NCBI GenBank assembly: GCA_903813345.2
Contig: CAIIXF020000011.1
Location: 10,080,842 to 10,144,841, forward strand
Source of the DNA: Owenia fusiformis
Lineage: Eukaryota > Annelida > Polychaeta > Sabellida > Oweniidae
Reading direction: 5' to 3'
DNA: 64,000 nucleotides
The position numbers and the translations under genes are program-made. The first letter of the stretch is position 1. Each line of letters opens with the position of its first letter. The notes beneath the pieces were generated by a model that saw only the letters and a program-made list of their open reading frames with translations, searched no databases and was not told where the DNA came from. Positions 35,385 to 46,849 of this stretch are shown here, piece by piece.

Positions 35385-35864
35385 CCTATAATTATTATGT
35401 AGATATATATCTCCGATAAGTATAACATTTCCTGTGTCTATAAGGATTGAATCTTCCCCATTACATTTTCTCAAATATAGCATTGTTATATACCATTGTG
35501 ATCGGGATAATGCCTACAATGCTAATTTAACCATGTTGGAAGAAAACAAACTAAATCAGTTTACATTGGACCTTTTTTACTTTCACCGACTTCGACAACA
35601 GTCCCGATACCGACTTGATTACAGTAATTGCATATTTTCAAAATTTATTTTTGAGCATGAACTCAATACTTTCACCGAAGTAGAGATATGATTACGATAT
35701 AATTTACTATATGAAAATGACTGTAAACCCGTCATTTATCTTGTTTTTATTTTAAAGAATGTAGTCATGAAATAGGTACTCACACGTTTCGAAATATACA
35801 GACGTTTATGAATGGTTTATTTGTAATCCATATCCATTAAACTATTTGAATAAACTCTTTTTGA
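35385..35864. other. Anonymous sequence
   Basis: No gene, RNA or clear repeat recognised. Confidence 0.35.
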
Positions 35865-36034
35865 TTATTGTAATAATTGTGAATCAGATCCAATGTCTTT
35901 TAATATTTTGGGCATCTCCATTGATTTAATAGCTTCAAGTTCGCCAAGAATATCTTTGTCTTGTTTGACCTCAGGCATCAATTTTCCGAGTTTAGTTGAT
36001 AGGCGAGTTTGCAGTTGCTCTCTGGAACCATTGT
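35865..36034 (-). pseudogene. Possible coding remnant (about 56 codons)
   Basis: The minus frame entering from the insertion at 36035 reads NGSREQLQTRLSTKLG, LMPEVKQDKDILGELEAIKS and MPKILKDIGSD to a TAA at 35865. It is hydrophilic, repeat-free and protein-like, but has no start because the next element cuts it; beyond that element the frame soon meets a stop. Family not recognised. Confidence 0.35.
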
Positions 36035-37993
36035 CACACCCGGTGATCGTGAAAATGGGACGGAGTGGGGAGCAAGCAATTTATGGTAGAAAAATGAACA
36101 AATCTGCAAAAATTATTTTTTCAAGAAAAGGTTTATGATTTAATTGCTAAACGAATAGGCGCACGGTATGGTAAAATATGTCGCGTATTCTACGATTTTT
36201 TTTAGCCGATTCTCTTCTTAGGTATAAGATTTATTAAAAAAGGCGCAACGCCACCAACGTGCAAAAGTCAATGTTTTTGCTTTAAATCAAGCATCAACGG
36301 TCTACACAACTTGCAATAAATATTTGTAAGTGACATTATCATCATAAAATTAATGACCTTAATGACTTTACAAAATATGTTTCCATACGTTGTATAAAAA
36401 ATAATCGAAAATAATTAAAATGGGACGGAGGGGGGGGGGACGGAGGGGGGGGGGAGCAATATGTCTATAAGATATGATATGAGATGTTACTTGATACTTT
36501 ATATCCAGATTTTCCCATTATCTCCTCAATTACAAAGGGTCAGGAATTGATAACATGTTGTACTTGTTAGGTTTAGTTAGAGGGGTCAAATTAAGGTTGG
36601 CAAAATATTCCAGGAGACTGTTTATCTATAAATGTTTACCTGTCTTAACGTTTTTACTTGCTGATTTGTAGGCATATCATACACATATATTGCACTAAAT
36701 GTGAATTGCACATGCATATGGTCGAAGACAAGTGTTACAATAAATACATATATTGCACTAAATGTGAATTGCAAAATGCATATGGTCGAGGACAAATGTT
36801 ACAACAAATACATATATTGCACTAAATGTGAATTGCAAAATGCATATGGTCGAGGACAAATGTTACAATAAATACATATATTGCACTAAATGTGAATTGC
36901 AAAATGCATATGGTCGAGGACAAATGTTACAATAAATACATATATTGCACTAAATGTGAGATGCATATTGCATAATAAATACATATATTACACTTAATGT
37001 GAGAAAATATATGCAAAGTACAGTACAGTATTTGGCGTAATAGGCGATGTGCCCATGGTATGATTGGGCACACTAATTGGGAATCTTCCTGGCAGATTAT
37101 TTAGTCTAAATTCTACATCTGCTGAAGACCAACATAATCAAAAATATTAACATACATTTCTGGTAGCGAGGTTAATAATGAAACAACTTTAGTAACTGCT
37201 TACTCGAAAACTCGCATGTCCAAATAGAAATATGATGCGATGTCTACATTTTTATGATAAGTCTTCAAAAAATAAAAACTATTATACACATAAAAAGATA
37301 AACGCTCTCCTCCAAGATTTTGATAATCCTAAATAAATCTAACTACGAATACAACTTGTTATCAATTCCTAACCCATTGTAATTGAGGAGAAAATGGGAA
37401 CATTTGGATATAAAGTGAAGTAACATCTCTCATCATGTCGTATAGACATTTTGCTCCCCCCCCTTCGTCCCCTCCCCCCTCCATCCCATTTTAATTATTT
37501 TCGATTATTTTTTATACAACGTATGGAAACGTATTTTGTAAAGTCATTAAGGTCATTAATGATGATAATGTCACTTACAATATTTGTCTTGGTTTTCATG
37601 TTTATTCAATTTTAAATCGATGTTTTGATTGAAGTTCCTTGGTTTGTTTTGATATACCTTTTTTCATCGATGCATTCCTTACTTAGATAGAATGCAGGTT
37701 ATAAAAATGTAATGTGTCATTTTCATAATTTTATGTACATAGTTTCAGTGAATTTCGAAGGAATAGTTTCAGTGAATTTCGAAGGAATAATGACGTCGTC
37801 GAATGTTCGTCAAATTGCGAAAATATTTTTCATAACGTCACATTTCATTGTTTCCTGTGAAACGGGAGTGTGCACCAATTGCGTACTTATAGTAAAACGT
37901 TTTCTTGAAAAAATAATTTTTGCAGATTTGTTCATTTTTCTACCAGAAATTGCTTGCTCCCCCTCCGTCCCATTTTCACGATCACCGGGTGTG
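36035..37993. mobile_element. 2-kb foldback element with CAC ends and 5-bp duplication
   Basis: Ends CACACCCGGTGATCGTGAAA and the exact inverse; flanks ATTGT at 36030-36034 and 37994-37998. Arms match over 36035-36135 and about 36320-36600 against 37365-37570 and 37895-37993, and include G/C-runs (GGGACGGAGGGGG). The right arm has AGTTTCAGTGAATTTCGAAG twice (37740-37788). A minisatellite fills the middle. No transposase. Confidence 0.8.
36676..36960 (+). repeat. 64-bp minisatellite, about five units
   Basis: The unit ACATATATTGCACTAAATGT, GAATTGCAAAATGCATATGG, TCGAGGACAAATGTTACAAT plus AAAT repeats with few changes in the centre of the foldback element. The repeats are contiguous with no variable spacers. 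Confidence 0.85.
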
Positions 37994-37998
37994 ATTGT

Positions 37999-38327
37999 TA
38001 TACAGTGTGTATCAAAAAAACGCAACAGATTTATCTCGAAAAAGCACATAACCAGTGATAACAGCATTGATTTCATTCATTGCACCATAAAGCCATGTGT
38101 CTCCTCTTTACAATGATATATCATTCAGTATTACATACCTAGCGAAGCATTTGTATGGAAGTCAATGGGAAAGTTAGCGAGCTATATCCACCGATATTGC
38201 CCGATTACCCCGATATAGCCCGCTTACCTCGTTTTGATATTAGATTTCTTTAATAACCATGATAATATCATGACGTCACTTCATTGATACAAAGTAACCA
38301 TGGGAACAAAGGCATGTAATACATCAG
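37999..38327. other. Anonymous sequence with a Tc1/mariner-like end
   Basis: Near 38001 the text TACAGTGTGTATCAAAAAAA looks like a Tc1/mariner terminus, but no inverted partner was found. No gene. Confidence 0.35.
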
Positions 38328-38437
38328 TTATGTCACTATGACGTGAAATATGCCTTCGTTCTTGCCCAAATATAGAGCCTCCCAAGGTCGGCCTATATTG
38401 GGAGAACTCAGGCATATTTCACGTCATAGTGACATAA
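38328..38437. repeat. Perfect 27-bp-arm palindrome
   Basis: Arms TTATGTCACTATGACGTGAA+ATATGCC (38328-38354) and the exact inverse at 38411-38437. The loop has a second pair, CCCAAATATAG / CTATATTGGG. Confidence 0.75.
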
Positions 38438-38691
38438 CCTCTAATTATTACCACCTTGCCGGGCCAGTTCTAGGGGTTTTAGTGCTAGTTTAGAAGGCGT
38501 TTATTTTACTATATCGACCTGAGAAACGTGTGACGTCATAGTGGTGGTCCATATGGACCGGTCTAGAATATATTCTGGACCGGCAATTTTCCCCGGGAAA
38601 TTAGATATCGTTCAATGCGTAAGATTTTCTTGCTGTTTCAGTCCTGGTCGTTAACGGTGGTAATAATACTAATAACGTCATTTCTGCGAGC

Positions 38692-38757
38692 GATATAGTG
38701 AAATATTGGACCTTGATGGGCCTTCGGCCCTTGGTCCAATATTTCACTATATCGCCC
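38692..38757. repeat. Long hairpin with UUCG-type loop (unit 1)
   Basis: Arms GCGATATAGTGAAATATTGG / CCAATATTTCACTATATCGC enclose ACC...GGGCCTTCGGCCC...GGT. The same structure recurs at 41722-41784 and 42344-42406, and a shorter one at 43433-43481. Confidence 0.8.
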
Positions 38758-38970
38758 TTAGAAATGACGTTATTGTACTATTGATATTTGGTCATGGTTG
38801 AGCGAGTAATCATTCCATTTGCAAAGTGGGCCAAAATTAGCTTTGGACCAAGTTATAAACATCGCATAAGTCAGTGTACGGAGCCCGATGCAATATTGGA
38901 AGAAAACATAAAACCAATGCTGACTGCATCCTTTTCATTCAATGTACCAAAAAGCCAAAGTCATGTGTTA

Positions 38971-41375
38971 CACGGTGACCAAGAGTTAACAGTGCAAATC
39001 GGCCCGGTCGTGTTTTTTTAAACTCTTTAGTCGTGTTTTGTTGAAAATTTGAGAGGTAGGTTGATAAATTTGGTCATGAAATTGCTGTCACTTGACTTTA
39101 TGTAAAAGTAGGTAATTTATATTGCTTTCCATACTATATATCTTAACTTCAGGTATTCGTAAACGTGTTATTTGCACGAATCGTATGCTATAGTCTTGTT
39201 ATATCGGGAAATGAGCAATTCTGTCAGTGTTATACATATTTTTGCCTGAAAATCACTTGCCTGACTTGTATTCAATGAATACATCGATTCATAAGGAAAG
39301 CATTCACAATATGTGCGAAAATCAAAAGTTAGAAGAGCTTAAATAAGTAGCAATTGACCGAATAATATTTTTTAGATTAAACTCTTTAGACGTGTTGAAA
39401 AGATTGCGGTTAATGACGTTGACCTGTTAGTGAAACGTTCTAGACGTGTAGAGACATTGAGGTTTAACGTTTTGGAAGTGGGAAACAGCACAATTAACAT
39501 TATGTATTTCCCAAAAAATGATCACAATGTGGAAGAAGTTGTTGTCTGAGTGACACTATTTTAATTATAAATGATTAACAATAATCAAATGTACGACATA
39601 ATATGTCAAGATTGATCTATGGGATCACTACCGAATTTGATACTTAAATCAAAATGGTTATAATCAGACACGCATGGTTAATGCAAGCGAGCTTTGCCTC
39701 GTCGCTCATCATTTTGAAAATTTGACCAGTCATATTATTTTTTAATTGCCCTGTCGCTCATTAAATGACTCGTTGCTATTTTTGAATTTGCCTAAAATAC
39801 GCTTTAAAACGTCCCTATTGGCCTTAAACTCACTTTTCCCTGTCATGAACGTAAATAAATTTATTTAAAATGAGAGGAAATGTTTAGTTTGTGATGCACT
39901 ACATGTAAATGCATGTATCTCATACTTGAGTGGATTTGGGGTAGATATTACCCGGGAATATATATCGTATCTGAGGAGCGGGCAGGATATATTGTATATG
40001 TCCCGCTCTAGGCCAAATGCGGGCAGATATAATATATCCATCCCGCTCCCGGGAATTTTTCAAAAGTTTAAAAAAGTTTAAATATCAAAAGTTTTAATTT
40101 TTTAATTTTGAAATTTAATTTTTTAAAGTTTAAATGTTACAATTTCATTGTATTGAACAAAAAGAATATATATTACGAAAATGTTAAATATAAATATCTT
40201 GTCATTTGAAAAAGGTGGAAAAGGTTATATCTACCCTAAACCCACTCAAGTATGAGATACACCAGTTATGCACGGTCGGTTTGGATACATGGAATATCCC
40301 TTGGGATATACAATACATCTTCCCTCGGTCCCTTCGGTCCCTCGGGAAGATATATTGTATATCCCTCGGGATATTCCCTGTATCCAAAACCTCCCAGTGC
40401 ATAACCCCTATATATATGATCACCTAATGTAAGGAATAACTCCACCGTTATTAAAATCATATGCTCAATATCTATTAGGTTTGCCTCAGGATTTTTAACA
40501 ATTTGATTCGATGTTATTCCCTAATTCGCCTCACACAATGCAATACAATTTCAATTTTAATTTTCAAATTGCAATATGTAAAAAACGCTACATATGCTGC
40601 TATCGTTCTATGAGTGATCTATGAACTGTAGTGTAACATAGTTTTCTAGCGAATTAAATTACAACATCTGTTGATCTTGTTAAATCATATATCTGTCTTT
40701 TTTATTTATTCATATCTTGATTACAAATTACAATAAACGGGAGACACATAATGTATATTCCCGTGTTTAGTACTAATACGATTATTTTCAGAAGCACAGA
40801 CAAATTATTAAGCAACAAAACATGGTCAATGTGAACAATATTACAAGACAATTCAAAGTCGTTAATTTTATCACGTCTAAAACGTTATCTTTACAATTCC
40901 AAAACGTTAACATGCTTATTATAAGACACGTCCATGACGTTATATTGTCCCTTCTCCATAGTTAACTCCACTTTCTACATTTACGGTCATTTATGGCAAT
41001 TTTAAGATAAATACAGTTAAAATATTTACACGATCTTTAGAGTAGTGAATATTATTCCACGTTGTTGAATGGATTGTCTGTTTAAACTTGATTAAATAAC
41101 ACTAAATGCAAATTAAGTACATATTTCTGGCACTTTTGGTATATAATTGCGATTGATATGAAGTATGATGGATTTATCCCCAAAATAGATTCGTTGGTAT
41201 GAAGAAGAACATCTTAGGTAGAAGTCAAGATATGTAAGTTTGTAAAATATAGAATATTCTTACCATTTTGCTCCATTCTATCGAATGTCGCATCCCATGT
41301 TCTTACAAAACACGACTAAAGAGTTTAAAAAAACACGACCGGGCCGATTTGCACTGTTAACTCTTGGTCACCGTG
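38971..41375. mobile_element. 2.4-kb element with CACGGTG ends and 5-bp duplication, verified empty site
   Basis: Ends CACGGTGACCAAGAGTTAAC and the exact inverse; near-identical TIRs of about 70 bp. TGTTA flanks both sides (38966-38970, 41376-41380). Array units 2 and 3 keep the unoccupied site AAAGTCATGTGTTATTTGGC, so insertion made the 5-bp duplication. Subterminal repeats of AAACTCTTTAGACGTGTT lie at 39020, 39379, 39433, and inverted near 40872 and 41310. No transposase; the interior has a palindromic element (39912-40417). CAC plus 5 bp recalls Transib/RAG-type ends. Confidence 0.85.
39912..40417 (+). mobile_element. Palindromic repeat element, copy 1
   Basis: Runs from GTATCTCATACTTGAGTGG to CCAGTGCATAACCCCTATA. 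It contains a long imperfect hairpin (about 40264-40416) whose arms include GGATATACAATACATCTTCC / GGAAGATATATTGTATATCC around CCCTTCGG, and a second hairpin of GATATATTGTATATGTCCCG type near 39960-40050. It matches 42938-43431 in inverse orientation. No coding. Confidence 0.75.
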
Positions 41376-42937
41376 TGTTATTTGGCCAGTAATTGCAGCA
41401 GGTGCATATACAGGCCTACAATAACTAATTTTAATAACATTTTCAAAAATCATATTGAAAAAAGAAAAGGAAGATTTATTATTACCACCTTGCCGGGCCA
41501 GTTCTAGGGGTTTTAGTGCTAGTTTAGAAGGCGTTTATTTACTATATCGACCTGAGAAATGTGTGACGTCATAGTGGTGGTCCATATGGACCGGTCTAGA
41601 ATATATTCTGGACCGGCAATTTTCCCCGGGAAATTAGATATCGTTCAATGCGTAAGATTTTCTTGCTGTTTCAGTCCTGGTCGTTAACGGTGGTAATAAT
41701 ACTAATAACGTATTTCTGCGAGCGATATAGTGAAATATTGGAACTTGGGCCTTCGGCCCTTGGTCCAATATTTCACTATATCGCCCTTAGAAATGACGTT
41801 ATTGTACTATTGATATTTGGTCATGGTTGAGCGAGTAATCATTCCATTTGCAAAGTGGGCCAAAATTAGCTTTGGACCAAGTTATAAACATCGCATAAGT
41901 CAGTGTACGGAGCCCGATGCAATATAATTGGAAGAAAACATAAAACCAATGCTGACTGCATCCTTTTCATTCAATGTACCAAAAAGCCAAAGTCATGTGT
42001 TATTTGGCCAGTAATTGCAGCAGGTGCATATACAGGCCTACAATAACTAATTTTAATAACATTTTCAAAAATCATATTGAAAAAAGAAAAGGAAGATTTA
42101 TTATTACCACCTTGCCGGGCCAGTTCTAGGGGTTTTAGTGCTAGTTTAGAAGGCGTTTATTTACTATATCGACCTGAGAAATGTGTGACGTCATAGTGGT
42201 GGTCCATATGGACCGGTCTAGAATATATTCTGGACCGGCAATTTTCCCCGGGAAATTAGATATCGTTCAATGCGTAAGATTTTCTTGCTGTTTCAGTCCT
42301 GGTCGTTAACGGTGGTAATAATACTAATAACGTATTTCTGCGAGCGATATAGTGAAATATTGGAACTTGGGCCTTCGGCCCTTGGTCCAATATTTCACTA
42401 TATCGCCCTTAGAAATGACGTTATTGTACTATTGATATTTGGTCATGGTTGAGCGAGTAATCATTCCATTTGCAAAGTGGGCCAAAATTAGCTTTGGACC
42501 AAGTTATAAACATCGCATAAGTCAGTGTACGGAGCCCGATGCAATATAATTGGAAGAAAACATAAAACCAATGCTGACTGCATCCTTTTCATTCAATGTA
42601 CCAAAAAGCCAAAGTCATGTGTTATTTGGCCAGTAATTGCAGCAGGTGCATATACAGGCCTACAATAACTAATTTTAATAACATTTTCAAAAATCATATT
42701 GAAAAAAGAAAAGGAAGATTTATTATTACCACCTTGCCGGGCCAGTTCTAGGGGTTTTAGTGCTAGTTTAGAAGGCGTTTATTTACTATATCGACCTGAG
42801 AAATGTGTGACGTCATAGTGGTGGTCCATATGGACCGGTCTAGAATATTCAATGTTCAATGCGTAAGATTTTCTTGCTGTTTCAGTCCTGGTCGTTAACG
42901 GTGGTAATAATACTAATAACGTCATTTCTGCGAGCGA

Positions 42938-43431
42938 TATATAGGGGTTATGCACTGGGAGGTTTTGAATACAGGGCATATCCCGAGGGATATACAATAT
43001 ATCTTCCCGAGGGACTGAAGGGACCGAGGGAAGATGTATTGTATATCCCAAGGGATATTCCATGTATCCAAACCGACCGTGCATAACTGGTGTATCTCAT
43101 ACTTGAGTGGGTTTAGGGTAGATATAACCTTTTCCACCTTTTTCAAATGACAAGATATTTATATTTTACATTTTCGTAATATTCTTTTTGTTCAATACAA
43201 TGAAATTGTAACATTTAAACTTAAAAAATTTAAATTTTAAAATTAAAAAATTAAAACTTTTGATATTTAAACTTTTTTAAACTTTTGAAAAATTCCCGGG
43301 AGCGGGATGGATATATTATATCTGCCGCATTTGGCCTGGAGCGGGACATATACAATATATCCTGCCCGCTCCTCAGATACGATATATATTCCCGAGTGAT
43401 ATCTACCCCAAACCCACTCAAGTATGAGATA
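42938..43431 (-). mobile_element. Palindromic repeat element, copy 2 (inverted)
   Basis: Reverse complement of 39912-40417 with few changes. It interrupts array unit 4 between GCGAGCGATAT and AGTGAAATATTGG, so the element can insert on its own; TA-like bases sit at both ends but the duplication is not clean. Confidence 0.75.
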
Positions 43432-43480
43432 CAGTGAAATATTGGACCTTGGGCCTTCGGCCCTTGGTCCAATATTTCAC

Positions 43481-43976
43481 TTTATTATGCACCTCATTAA
43501 AATACTCAAATCTGATTGGTTCTTAGTTGCTTGTAATTTGGCAATACTCTGCTCTTTTCTGAAAACTGCCGGATATTTTTTTAATATCTGACCCTTTCGA
43601 GAAAAAGGGTCGGATATTTTTTCAATGTTTTTGCAACATTCCCACTTCAGAGTTTTATTTCTTAATAACTGGAGTACTACTTAAAGCTTACATCTGAAAC
43701 TGGCGGAAAATAGAAGAAAAAAATGCACTTAATCAATCACAATTACCCTTATCATTCAAAAGTTACATATAATTCTGCAAGAACGTCTCGAATAAATAAA
43801 AATTAAATTCCCGGGGCAAATATTTTCGTCCAGCGTAGCGAATAAACTGCCCGGAAGTCGTCTGAGTTTTGAAAGAAAAAATAAATAAATGTCAAAATAA
43901 TGTCAACTAAACGACAGTTTAAGCCTGTACTCCAGTAAGTACTCCACTTAACTTTGATTGGGAGGTGCATAATAAA
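43481..43976. mobile_element. MITE of about 496 bp
   Basis: Ends TTTATTATGCACCTC and GGAGGTGCATAATAAA are inverted. It interrupts array unit 4 next to a hairpin. Internal words GGATATTTTTT repeat (43572, 43612). No coding. Confidence 0.65.
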
Positions 43977-43980
43977 ACAA

Positions 43981-44113
43981 ATACTGGATGATCAGGAGCT
44001 GGATATGGCCAGAATACCTATCCTCGAAAAAATATTGGGCTCGGCTGCCGCCTCGCCCAATATTTTTTCTCGAATAGGTATTCTGCCATATTCAGCTCCT
44101 GATCATCCAGTAT
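43981..44113. repeat. Long near-perfect palindrome, about 61-bp arms
   Basis: ATACTGGATGATCAGGAGCT at 43981 pairs with AGCTCCTGATCATCCAGTAT ending at 44113; arms continue through AGAATACCTAT and CCCAATATTTTTTC to a short CGGCTGCCGCC loop. Confidence 0.8.
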
Positions 44114-44294
44114 GTGTTTAATATCGCCCTTAGAAATGACGTTATTGTACTATTAACGCATTGGATATTTTTGTTTTTAGAACTGATTTGACGTTAATCC
44201 CTATTTAATGATCAGATCTTGAAGTTTGGAGCATACAGCTACGATGTATAGCATACAGCAATTTTGATTTACACACCCCAAAAACATGGAATAG

Positions 44295-44805
44295 TCATTA
44301 ACTTTTGCATTGATTTCAGGAAAGTACTGAGATTTGTAGTAATTCATGACATTCTATTCCCGGGTAGTTAAACAAAATACTTGATAGAACTCAACAGGAC
44401 ATGACGGATGCTTTATAGGGGAATCAGTTCGCCATGCACATCCGAAGAAATTATGGTCCCCTAGGGATTACGATCCCCTTTCCTTACGGCCCTTACTGGC
44501 CCTGACTGTGTATAAATAATAAGGACAATAATTGTAATTAGGTCACCATATAAATCAATAGAGAGTAGGACCAACATTTGACAGGACCACCTAGCCTTTT
44601 ACACCGGGATGCACATACAGTAGCGTTGTATGATATTGTACAAGTTTTGTAAGTAGCCTAAAATATGTACAGTGCACCTTTGTCCAGCGGATAATAGATT
44701 ACATTTTTGCATTGATTTCGGAAAAGTATTGAGATTTGTAGTAATTCACGACATTAAGTTCCCGGGTAGTTAATACTCAACAGAACATGGCGTATGCTTT
44801 TAAAA
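44295..44805 (+). repeat. Direct repeats flanking a MITE
   Basis: TTTGCATTGATTTC, GAGATTTGTAGTAATTCA and TTCCCGGGTAGTTAA occur at about 44305-44415 and 44705-44805. The hAT-like MITE lies between them. Confidence 0.6.
44442..44608 (+). mobile_element. hAT-like MITE, copy 3, with 8-bp duplication
   Basis: 167 bp from CCGAAGAAATTATGGTCCC to CTTTTACACCGGG, flanked exactly by ATGCACAT at 44434-44441 and 44609-44616. An 8-bp duplication fits hAT-type transposition (P-type is also 8 bp). This copy defines the family ends used for the copies at 1648 and 12803. Confidence 0.85.
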
Positions 44806-45429
44806 TTATTAAACCATTACCAAAACTATGGTTACCCTGTAGTCGTGAAAGGCACATTAAAAATGAATATCACCCCCTTCAATCTATTTTTACAGGTTTT
44901 TATGATTATTTCACATTTATCTATATTTTGCATAACCAGGACAGTGAATTTTCTTCATTTTTCTTCAACCATTTCGTCTTAGCAATATTTATTATACCTG
45001 TCAATTTCAAGAAAATCGCGCATTTGAAAAAACTGCGTTTTAAAATAATTCAAATTATGTCGTTTTTCCCATTGAGCTCCATAGATATTATAAAAATGAA
45101 ATTTCAAACTTAATATTTTAAAATTCTATGTGGTGAAAAGTTGCATATTGAGTAGTTAGTTAATGTTATGGTGTAAAAAATTCAAAGAAAGGAAAAAAGA
45201 AAACATGCCACGGAGAAGTCTCATTAGCATCTCTTTAATCTACCGTAAAGCTAGGTACCGCATTTTTCGCAAAACTACGGATATAATAGTTGCGGTTTAA
45301 AAAAAAAATACCGCAATTTTTTGGTTTTAGGTTGGCAGGTATGCATACATTTCACTCTAAAAAATCGCAGTGCATTGTTGGATTTCAAAGAAATGTTTGA
45401 CGTTTTCAATAATCTTTTTTATTATTGAT
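44806..45429. other. Anonymous sequence
   Basis: A 108-codon open frame (44787-45113) has low-complexity, hydrophobic content and no family signature; I do not call it a gene. Nothing else seen. Confidence 0.35.
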
Positions 45430-46840
45430 GAAAGGTAGTTATTTATTCTAAAAATCGATTGATGTCAAACACAAATGCATTTGTGTGGTATAAAGTACAG
45501 AAACAGAGTAAAAATTTAGAATATCACCTTGTGTTACCCCATTGAAGAGAATGAACCGGAAAAAGAATGAGCTCCAGGACTGAAAGGTAGTTATTTATTC
45601 TAAAAATCAATTGATGTCAAACACAAATGCATTTGTATAAAGTACAGAAACAGAGTAAATTTTTTTAGAATATCAACTTGTGTTACCCCATTGAAGAGAA
45701 TGTTACCGGAAAAAGAATGAGCTCCAGGAATGAAAGGTAGTTATTTATTCTAAAAATAGGACCCACGGTCCTGTGCTCACACAGTTTGGAACCTTCAGAG
45801 GAATGTATATCCTGACTTTCAAACAAAAATATTGTTTTGGATATGTAGTCTCGAACTTTGAGAAACTTAGATAGCACAGTTGTGTGACCTAGTTTGATGA
45901 CCTTTGACCTTGAAAATTTTACTTATTCAGAGCTCAGTAAGGTCTTTTGTGATTAAGCTGACCAAAATTAACATCCAAAAATCAATTTGAAAAATCAACT
46001 TTTTTGACCTTTCAAAGGTCACTGAAGGTCAAGTAAAGGTCAAATCCTAAAACTAAGGTCAGATTTGATTTCGAAAAAAATTTGGTCAAACTATAGCAAG
46101 TTGAAAAATAAATTATTTTTACTGTTTTTTGACGTCAAATATCTCAAAAACGGTAAAAATTTGATGCTTACATATATTGAGCAATATGTAGGGAATGCTT
46201 ATATCTAGTTATGATGTAATTCATTGTAAGAAATGATCAAGTATAAGGCAAACTTTGGGAAACTTGTCAATCACAAAACCTGCCATTGACTTTATACATG
46301 AGAAAGTTTCCTGAAAATGACAAAGTCCTACTTTTTGTCAAATTTTATAGAGTCAACACCAAAAACTGTAATTCCTAGAGCTTTGAAATCTTCAGAGGAC
46401 ATAAGTTGCATATACAGCAACTACTACAAGTTATTTGAAAGTTCTTCTTCAACAAAGTGTCTAGTATCTACAGAAAATTTGACTTTTTGACGTCAAAATC
46501 AGCAATTTCTCGGAAACCGGGCGAACTTGGGAAATGGCGATGATAGGTCAAATAGGCATTATAGATATGCATAAAATGACTGTGGATATGACTCAATCCG
46601 AATAGCAGTTTTGATTTGTGCGGCCAATGTTGACGGACGGACCGACGGACGGACGGACCAACGGACGGACGCCTGGTCGATCCCATAGGCTCACTGTGTG
46701 AGCCAAAAATCAATTGAGGTCAAACACAAATGTATTTGTGTGGTATAAAGTACAGAAACAGAGTAAAAAGTTTTAGAATATCACCTTGTGTTACCCCATT
46801 GAAGAGAATGTCACCGGAAAAAGAATGAGCTCCAGGACTT
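45430..46840 (+). repeat. About 153-bp tandem repeat split by an insertion
   Basis: The unit AAGGTAGTTATTTATTCTAA ... ATCACCTTGTGTTACCCCAT ... GAATGAGCTCCAGGA repeats from about 45430 and 45583; the third unit (45735) is broken at about 45757 and resumes at about 46706 (AAAAATCAATTGAGGTCAAA). Confidence 0.75.
45757..46705. mobile_element. Insertion with CTCACACAGT ends and GACG repeats
   Basis: About 950 bp lying exactly inside the third 153-bp unit. The left end has GGTCCTGTGCTCACACAG; the right end has a hairpin GGCTCACTGTGTGAGCC preceded by GACGGACGGACGGACC. It contains clustered GGTCAA / TTGACC words (45895-46080). Class uncertain; no coding. Confidence 0.6.
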
Positions 46841-46849
46841 TTTACCATG

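Larger units (their letters stand above)
38445..44155 (+). repeat. 622-bp tandem array, four units, heavily invaded
   Basis: Units start TTATTACCACCTTGCCGGG at 38445, 41479, 42101 and 42723; units 2 and 3 are nearly identical. Unit 1 is split by the 2.4-kb element at 38971-41375. Unit 4 is split by an inverted palindromic element (42938-43431), a MITE (43481-43976) and a long palindrome, resuming near 44122 with ATCGCCCTTAGAAATGACGT. Each intact unit contains a long hairpin with a CTTCGG loop. Repeated 60-residue frames (41648, 42270) are just the repeat. Confidence 0.85.

Noticed and set aside
36676-36960. CRISPR-like array
   Set aside because: The repeats are contiguous 64-bp units without variable spacers, in a eukaryotic foldback element.
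38001-38100. Tc1/mariner copy
   Set aside because: A terminus-like sequence only; no inverted partner or transposase nearby.
37712-38116. 134-codon open frame
   Set aside because: It runs across the right arm and end of a foldback element and includes a non-coding duplication.
44787-45113. 108-codon open frame
   Set aside because: Low-complexity, Phe/Ile-rich content in AT-rich DNA with no homologous motif or regulatory context.
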